From: Rhodoferax sp.
GTDB taxonomy: Bacteria; Pseudomonadota; Gammaproteobacteria; Burkholderiales; Burkholderiaceae_C
Assembly: GCA_016463455.1 (NCBI GenBank)
Contig: JAEMRG010000155.1
Coordinates: forward strand, 1-5,117
Length of the DNA stretch: 5,117 nucleotides
Direction: 5' to 3'
Below the pieces are notes generated by a model, which worked only from the letters and a program-made list of their open reading frames with translations, searched no databases and was not told the DNA's origin. Positions 4,905 through 5,117 of the stretch are shown one piece after another; position 1 is the stretch's first letter; each line of letters starts with the position of its first letter. The translations under genes and the position numbers were made by a program.

Positions 4905-5117
4905 CTAGGCCTTGGCTTGCAAGGGTTGCAGATCAAAGTAGTCAGAGTCGATGCGGTGGTTTTCGCGCAAAAACGCCGCATCACTGGCGTGCAGTGCCTT
5001 GATCGCACTGTGCATCGAGGCCAAATGCGCGGAGGCCTCGCTGTGGGGGTTGGACAGCTGACGCTGGTATTCCGGCATCAAGGGGCAATCGCTGTCGTAA
5101 TAAAACTTTTTTTGCTT
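4905..5117 (-). CDS. C-terminal 70 residues of an unrecognised protein (5' end beyond right edge)
   Basis: An open frame enters from the right edge and ends at TAG (4907-4905), giving 70 residues. It begins KQKKFYYDSDCPLMPEYQRQ, continues through an Ala/His-rich helical-looking stretch (HSEASAHLASMHSAIKALHA, about residues 25-44), then FLRENHRIDSDYFDLQPL and the end QAKA. The codon usage matches the neighbours and the frame is open to the last base, so this is very likely real coding sequence. I do not recognise the family from this tail: there are no membrane segments and no catalytic motif I can name. It lies just upstream of the ATE-like gene in the same direction with an 18-bp gap, so the two products are likely made together and may work together. 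Confidence 0.68.
   Translation of the reverse strand, partial: KQKKFYYDSDCPLMPEYQRQLSNPHSEASAHLASMHSAIKALHASDAAFLRENHRIDSDYFDLQPLQAKA

Overview
The window looks like a chromosomal segment of a betaproteobacterium, most likely Burkholderiales/Comamonadaceae (Rhodoferax or Polaromonas type). This rests on GC-rich genes with strong G/C third positions and on a DUF2069 gene beside a GlcD-type flavoprotein gene and a divergent YihY gene. The assignment is from recognition of protein families, not from a search.

Layout from left to right. Positions 1-94 (minus) hold the first 31 codons of an MFS transporter that runs off the left edge. Positions 95-214 are an intergenic stretch with a short perfect hairpin. 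Positions 215-1639 and 1649-2110 (both minus) are a compact two-gene unit: a DUF2069 membrane protein followed after 9 bp by an FAD-linked 2-hydroxyacid dehydrogenase of the GlcD / D-2-hydroxyglutarate dehydrogenase family. Only 21 bp away, in the opposite direction, a YihY/BrkB-family inner-membrane protein begins (2132-3349, plus). Positions 3350-3560 are the most densely patterned non-coding stretch: a perfect TTGACA -35 box, two overlapping and mutually exclusive stem-loops, and two odd-centred palindromes, the last one AT-rich and 15 bp before the next start codon. This region precedes a small single-domain SET methyltransferase gene (3561-3998, plus). Its stop codon faces the stop of a convergent gene (4011-4886, minus) across 12 bp, and both stops sit in the arms of one inverted repeat. 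The convergent gene encodes a 291-residue protein whose C-terminal part resembles the arginyl/leucyl-tRNA-protein transferase (ATE/Bpt) fold of the acyltransferase superfamily. It is preceded, 18 bp upstream in the same operon, by the last 70 codons of an unrecognised gene that enters from the right edge (4905-5117, minus).

The left half (transporter, DUF2069, flavoprotein, YihY) is ordinary core-genome material. The right half is more interesting: a bacterial SET protein lysine methyltransferase candidate with a structured leader lies next to a two-gene unit with an aminoacyl-transferase-like protein, so two possible protein-modifying enzymes are neighbours. Whether they act together is not shown by the sequence; they are transcribed convergently.
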